From assembly GCA_039812485.1 (NCBI GenBank), contig JBDIAP010000007.1, forward strand, positions 1 through 52,986: a stretch of DNA of 52,986 nt, in the 5' to 3' direction. The notes under the pieces are model-generated. The model saw nothing but the letters and a program-made list of their open reading frames with translations, had not been told where the DNA came from and made no database searches. The position numbers and the translations under genes were made by a program. Below are positions 49,146 through 52,986 of this stretch, one piece after another. The stretch is from Kineosphaera sp039812485. Lineage in GTDB: Bacteria > Actinomycetota > Actinomycetes > Actinomycetales > Dermatophilaceae. Each line of letters opens with the position of its first letter. The stretch's first letter is position 1.

Positions 49146-49894
49146 CGCAGCGCCTCGACCACCTCGGGGATGCCGTCGAGGCGGTGGGCGGCGAGCGTGT
49201 CGCCCTCGCCGACCTTCACCGTGACGTCGCCGCGGCCCGGATCGAGCACCTCGAACGCCCGCTCGTCGGTGACGTCGTCGCCGAAGTAGACGGTCGCCCG
49301 TGCCTCGACAGAACGCGCCAGCTGGGTCAGCGCCGCGCCCTTGCTGAGCTCGACGACGCCGAGCTCGACGACGTCCTTGCCGCGCAACACGTGGGTGCCG
49401 GGATGAGCCTCGGCCAGGTCGAGCGCGGCCTCGGTCGCGTCGGCGGCGTCCGCCGGGTCGATGCCTCGGGTGTGCAGCACCACCGCGCTCGGCTTGTGCT
49501 CGACGCGAGCGGCCGGGTGGGCGGCGACGACGTCGGCCAGACCCGCGCCGAGGTCTCGCAGCAGCCCCTCCTGGGCCGCGTCGAGATCCGCCGGCATGAC
49601 GAGGTCGGGGCGCGAGCTCTGCGAGCCGTGGCTGGCGACGAGCACGATCGCCTCTCCGGGGTCGACCCCGGAGATCGTGGCCAACGTCGCGGCGTCGCGG
49701 CCCGAGACGAGGGCGACGGTCGTGCCCGGCAGGGCCGCCGCGGCCCGCAGCGCCTCGATCGCGCCCGGCACCGGGCGGGAAGCCGCCGGGTCGTCCTGCA
49801 GGGGGGAGAGGACGCCGTCGAAGTCGCTGGCGACCACGACACGCGGCGCCCGGGCTGCGGCCGCGAGGGCCTGACGCAGGTCGGCTGGCAACAA
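49106..49894 (-). CDS. otsB: Trehalose-6-phosphate phosphatase
   Basis: HAD-superfamily phosphatase that dephosphorylates trehalose-6-phosphate from OtsA. The 262-residue protein has motif I DFDGVLSPL with Asp 24 and Asp 26, motif II LVSGRDA and motif III/IV in VYFGDDVTDERAF. PSAVVLHTRG and VEHK match the trehalose-phosphatase family. The start is a TTG (49894, or the next codon at 49891) with AAGGAG a few bases upstream. Its 3' end runs 40 bp into the lacI coding sequence on the opposite strand. Confidence 0.93.
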   Translation of the reverse strand: MLPADLRQALAAAARAPRVVVASDFDGVLSPLQDDPAASRPVPGAIEALRAAAALPGTTVALVSGRDAATLATISGVDPGEAIVLVASHGSQSSRPDLVMPADLDAAQEGLLRDLGAGLADVVAAHPAARVEHKPSAVVLHTRGIDPADAADATEAALDLAEAHPGTHVLRGKDVVELGVVELSKGAALTQLARSVEARATVYFGDDVTDERAFEVLDPGRGDVTVKVGEGDTLAAHRLDGIPEVVEALRYVAAERAAAVEA

Positions 49895-49949
49895 CGGGAC
49901 TCCTTCTACGGTCTGGGTGGGGAGTCGGAGCAGGGACGGTCGCGGTCGG

Positions 49950-51380
49950 TCAGGAGGACACCGTCGGGCGCTCGGGCGCGCACGCCAGGGCCTGCAGGAA
50001 GCGCTCGGCCCACCGCTGCACGTCGTTCTCGCGCACGCGGCGGCGCAACGAGCGCATGCGCCGGCGCTTCTCGGCGGCGGGCGCCTCGACCGCGCGGCGG
50101 ATCGTGTCCTTGAGGCCCTCGATGTCGTGCGGGTTGTGCAGGTAGGCGGCCGTCAGCTCGTGCGCGGCGCCGGTGAACTCCGAGAGCACGAGCGCGCCGC
50201 CGAGGTCGTAACGGCAGGTCACGTATTCCTTCGCGACCAGGTTCATGCCGTCGCGCAGCGGCGTCACGAGCATGATGTCGGCCGCGAGATACATCGCCGC
50301 CATCTCGGCCCGGTCGAACGACTGGTGCAGGTAGTGGACGGCGGCGTGGCCGACGGTCGAGTATTCGCCGTTGATGCGCCCGACGGTGCCCTCGATCTGA
50401 TCCTTGAGGCGTCGATAGGCCGCGACCCGCTCGCGGCTGGGCACCGCCACCTGCACGAGCGTCACCTCTGGCGGCGCGTAGTGCCCGTCGGCGAGCAGCT
50501 CGGAATAGGCCTTGAGCCGGTGCCGGATGCCCTTGGTGTAGTCGAGGCGGTCGACGCCGAGCATGAGCACCTCGGGGTCGCCGACCTGCTCGCGGATCTC
50601 GCGGGACCGCTCGACGACCTCCGGGGTGCGCGCCAGGGCCTCGAGGTCGGCGACGTCGATCGAGATCGGCAGGGCGCTGGCCCGCACCATCCTGCCGTCC
50701 TGCGCGCGCACGGTCTCGCCCTTGGTCGACAGGCCCCGCAGCTGCCGGGCGGCGCGCAGGAAGTTGCCCGCGTCGGCGCTGCGCTGGAAACCCAGATAGT
50801 CGGCGCCGAGCAGGCCGTCGATGAGCTGGCTGCGCCAGGGGAGCTGCGCGAAGAGCTCGACGGCGGGGAACGGGATGTGGTTGAACCACCCGATGCGCAG
50901 GTCGGGGCGCAGCTCGCGCAGCAGGGCCGGCACGAGCTGCAGCTGGTAGTCGTGCACCCAGACCGTGGCCCCTTGGTCGCTGACCTCGGCAATCGCCTCG
51001 GCGAACCGCCGGTTCACCCTCCGGTAGGCGTCCCACCAGCGGCGATGGAACGTCGCCGGCACGATGACGTCGTGATAGATGGGCCACAGGGTGTCGTTGG
51101 AGAAGCCCTCGTAGTAGTCGGCGACCTCCTGCTCCGAGAGCGCCACGGGATGCAGGTGCATGCCGGAGTCCTCGAACGGCTCCGGCGCCTCGCCCGGCTC
51201 CCCGGCCCAGCCGACCCACGCGGCACCCTCGCGCCCGCGCATCACCGAGTCCATCGCCGTGACCAGGCCCCCCGGGCTGCGACGCCACTCCTCGCCGTCC
51301 GGCGCCTCAGGATCGCGGTCCACCGGGAGGCGGTTGGCGGCGATGACGAACGAGAACGTGTGCTGGGGATCCTGGGCCAT
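49950..51380 (-). CDS. otsA: Trehalose-6-phosphate synthase
   Basis: GT20 glycosyltransferase joining UDP- or GDP-glucose and glucose-6-phosphate. The 476-residue protein has the N-terminal IAANRLPVDRD, WVGWAGEPGE, ATVWVHDYQLQLVPALLR, LGVDRLDYTKGIRHRLKAY and LVTPLRDGMNLVAKEYV. The long upstream frame (to 51473) would encode a Thr-His-Arg repeat from a tandem DNA repeat, so I place the start at the ATG 51380 before QHTFSFVIAANRLPV. otsB follows after 55 bases. With treYZ at 3.9-8.6 kb the window holds two trehalose routes. Confidence 0.95.
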   Translation of the reverse strand: MAQDPQHTFSFVIAANRLPVDRDPEAPDGEEWRRSPGGLVTAMDSVMRGREGAAWVGWAGEPGEAPEPFEDSGMHLHPVALSEQEVADYYEGFSNDTLWPIYHDVIVPATFHRRWWDAYRRVNRRFAEAIAEVSDQGATVWVHDYQLQLVPALLRELRPDLRIGWFNHIPFPAVELFAQLPWRSQLIDGLLGADYLGFQRSADAGNFLRAARQLRGLSTKGETVRAQDGRMVRASALPISIDVADLEALARTPEVVERSREIREQVGDPEVLMLGVDRLDYTKGIRHRLKAYSELLADGHYAPPEVTLVQVAVPSRERVAAYRRLKDQIEGTVGRINGEYSTVGHAAVHYLHQSFDRAEMAAMYLAADIMLVTPLRDGMNLVAKEYVTCRYDLGGALVLSEFTGAAHELTAAYLHNPHDIEGLKDTIRRAVEAPAAEKRRRMRSLRRRVRENDVQRWAERFLQALACAPERPTVSS

Positions 51381-51408
51381 GGACCTGGGGTCAACTCCTG
51401 GAGTCCGA

Positions 51409-51456
51409 GTCTGAGTGTGCGTCTGAGCGTGCGTCCGGGTGTGCGTCCGGGTGTGC
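51409..51456. repeat. 12-bp tandem repeat upstream of otsA, four units
   Basis: GTCTGAGTGTGC, GTCTGAGCGTGC and two exact GTCCGGGTGTGC units are consecutive, with degenerate flanks on both sides. If the TAGGAT at 51486 is used, the repeat is transcribed in the otsA leader. The 359-bp otsA-kinase gap shows otherwise only the candidate promoters. Confidence 0.8.
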
Positions 51457-51485
51457 GTCTGCGGCTGCGGCAAGGGGCCGTCCTC

Positions 51486-51491
51486 ATCCTA
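51486..51491 (-). promoter_or_regulatory. Candidate otsA -10 (TAGGAT)
   Basis: On the minus strand, TAGGAT would give a leader of about 100 bases that includes the 12-bp repeat and a distant AGGAG. On the plus strand, TACCCT at 51612 could serve the kinase gene. Confidence 0.35.
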
Positions 51492-51739
51492 GGTGTGAGG
51501 TGCGCGACGCGCCCGCGGGTCGGGCGGGTTGGGCGAGCGGTCGCGAGTGTCGACGGCGTGTCTGCGCCGGGCGGGGGTGTCGGCATTCAGGCTGGACTCG
51601 ATCGGTCCGTCTACCCTGTCGGGTCTGTGCGCTCGGGAACCGGAGCCATCGGGTCGGGCGTCGGGAACGAGGGAAGGCACGGGTCGCCGACGGCTCCCCG
51701 CGAGCCGCACGAGGTGATCGAGCAGACGAGGGGTAGTCC

Positions 51740-52986
51740 GTGAGCAGCGTTCCGCAGGAGCAGCGGCACCGGGGCCGACACGTGCCCGCAGGAGGCGCCG
51801 ACGACTGGGCACGCGCCCAGGAGACGCAACGTATCGCGCCCGGCCCGGGCGCCGCCGACGTGTCCGCCGGCGACGCGCCGAGGATCGGGCCGTACCGGCT
51901 GGTCCAGCGCCTCGGCGAGGGCGGCATGGGGGTGGTGCACCTCGGGCTCGACGAGCGTGGCCGCGCGGTCGCCATCAAGGTGCTGCGCGATCACGTCGCC
52001 CACGACCCGGTGGCCCGCGCCCGGCTCGATCGGGAGGTCGAGACGCTGCGCCGCGTGCGGCATCCGCGCGTCGCCCCCGTCATCGACGCCGACACCGGGG
52101 GCCCACGCCCCTACGTTGCGACCCGCTATGTGCCCGGTGATCCGCTCGATGTGTGGGTGGCCGCGCACGGCCCGCTGGGTCCCGACGGCTTGGCGCGGCT
52201 GGGCCGTGGGCTGGCGGAGGCGCTGGGTGCCATCCACGCCGCGGGCGTCGTGCACCGCGACCTCAAGCCGGCCAATGTGCTCATGGCCCAAGGCGGCCCG
52301 GTCGTCATCGACTTCGGCATCGCGCACGTGGCCGACGACGTGCGACTGACCAACACCGGGCTCGTCATGGGCACGCCGGGCTACCTCTCGCCCGAGCTGC
52401 TCGACGGGTCGCCTGTCGACGACTCCACCGACTGGTGGGCGTGGGCGGCGACGCTGCTCTTCGCGGCGACCGGGCGCCCGCCCTTCGGCACCGGCCCGCT
52501 CGAGGGCGTGTTGCACCGCGTGCGGCGCGGCGAGGCCGATCTCGGCGGCGTCGACGAGCGCCTCAAGCCCGTGCTGCGGGCGGGCCTGCGCCCGGACGCC
52601 GCCGCACGGCCCCGCCAGGAGGAGATCCTCGCCGCGCTCGACGTGTTCGCGGCCGGAGGGGACACCGGTCGCGTCGTGGGCCTCGGGGTGGGCGCCGAGA
52701 CGGCGGACTCCGCGTTGGCCTCGGATCAGTCGTTCGCACATCCCGCTCGGCGACGCCCGGACCCGGCGGCCACCCGGCCGGTTGCGGCGCCCGACCCGCG
52801 GTCGGCGGCCACGACCGCGCAGCCCGCCGCGTTCTCTCGACCCGGCGCCACCGCGACACGCCCGCAGCCCGTGGTCAGCACGCGGAAGATGCCGGCTCCC
52901 TCCCGCCCCTACGCCGGCCCACCCGTAGGAAGCCCGGTCCGCGCGACCCCGGCCGCCTACGTCGGCTTCGACGAGGCCGCGGCGCC
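51740..52986 (+). CDS. Hanks-type serine/threonine protein kinase (3' end outside window)
   Basis: Partial; the frame is open to the window edge (415 codons). An Ala/Gly-rich N-terminus (1-48) precedes the kinase domain: glycine loop LGEGGMGVVHLG (58-69), Lys 80 in VAIKVL, Glu 99, HRDLKPANV with Asp 174 and Asn 179, DFG 191-193 and GTPGYLSPE (211-219). After about residue 310 the chain is Pro/Ala/Arg-rich and looks like a flexible linker; a membrane helix and extracellular part may lie beyond the window. An in-frame stop at 51734 rules out an upstream start. Similar to actinobacterial PknD/PknE-like kinases with alternative sensors. Confidence 0.9.
   Translation, partial: MSSVPQEQRHRGRHVPAGGADDWARAQETQRIAPGPGAADVSAGDAPRIGPYRLVQRLGEGGMGVVHLGLDERGRAVAIKVLRDHVAHDPVARARLDREVETLRRVRHPRVAPVIDADTGGPRPYVATRYVPGDPLDVWVAAHGPLGPDGLARLGRGLAEALGAIHAAGVVHRDLKPANVLMAQGGPVVIDFGIAHVADDVRLTNTGLVMGTPGYLSPELLDGSPVDDSTDWWAWAATLLFAATGRPPFGTGPLEGVLHRVRRGEADLGGVDERLKPVLRAGLRPDAAARPRQEEILAALDVFAAGGDTGRVVGLGVGAETADSALASDQSFAHPARRRPDPAATRPVAAPDPRSAATTAQPAAFSRPGATATRPQPVVSTRKMPAPSRPYAGPPVGSPVRATPAAYVGFDEAAA

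Noticed and set aside
51380..51473. An otsA start at 51473
   Set aside because: The extra residues are a Thr-His-Arg repeat produced by a 12-bp tandem DNA repeat; the family N-terminus begins after the ATG at 51380.

Overview
The window is a gene-dense, very G+C-rich stretch of an actinobacterial chromosome. Many GTG starts, mycothiol genes (mshA, mshD and an MscR-type dehydrogenase), glnR, carD, senX3-regX3 and a Nudix plus histidine-phosphatase MutT1 point to Actinomycetota. Gene content and style suggest Micrococcales, perhaps the Dermatophilaceae/Intrasporangiaceae group (inference; no 16S gene is present). I see no insertion sequence, prophage, CRISPR array, rRNA or tRNA.

Layout. 0.4-9.4 kb: a DUF3516-type helicase, a GNAT-like protein, the treY-treZ trehalose pair and a hypothetical gene. 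9.5-14.3 kb: a PHO-box-preceded pstS-pstC-pstA-pstB operon and a small zinc-finger-like protein. 14.6-19.6 kb, minus strand: glnR, mshD, ppk, mutT1. 19.8-25.3 kb, plus strand: a MoaD/ThiS-like protein, a membrane protein, a nitrobindin-like protein, a YgfZ-like protein, an XRE regulator, an HbhA-like lysine-rich protein, dtd and a DUF2516 membrane protein. 25.3-32 kb: a methyltransferase, mshA, a YbjN-like protein, gpmA, phoU, senX3-regX3. 32.2-41.1 kb: a lipoprotein, carD-ispDF, a mycothiol formaldehyde-detoxification pair, an unexplained two-gene unit with an EspG-like second protein, cysS-rlmB. 41.2-52.98 kb: a DUF4032 kinase-like protein, a ugpC/msiK-type ATPase divergent from malE-malF-malG-lacI, otsB and otsA, and a serine/threonine kinase cut by the window end.

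Themes. Phosphate: pst, ppk, phoU and senX3-regX3 lie within 23 kb, and 11-bp-phased GTTCAC sites sit at pstS and between phoU and senX3. Mycothiol: synthesis (mshA, mshD) and use (MscR plus a metallo-beta-lactamase hydrolase). Trehalose and maltose: treYZ, otsAB and a maltose-type ABC importer. Several blocks match gene orders I know from Mycobacterium tuberculosis (Rv0474-0476, Rv0486-0491, Rv0818-0819, Rv2259-2260, Rv2984-2985, Rv3579-3583).

The most notable observations are: a repeated leaderless-promoter geometry (TANNNT, six bases, then ATG or GTG) at many genes; an ispDF fusion whose only sensible start is a CTG overlapping the carD stop; an uncharacterised translationally coupled gene pair behind a 585-bp operator-bearing region; a SenX3 with a His/Asp-repeat tail; an XRE-HbhA-like unit with paired GCTAGC sites; and several families of degenerate 12-18-bp tandem repeats, two of them upstream of trehalose genes.
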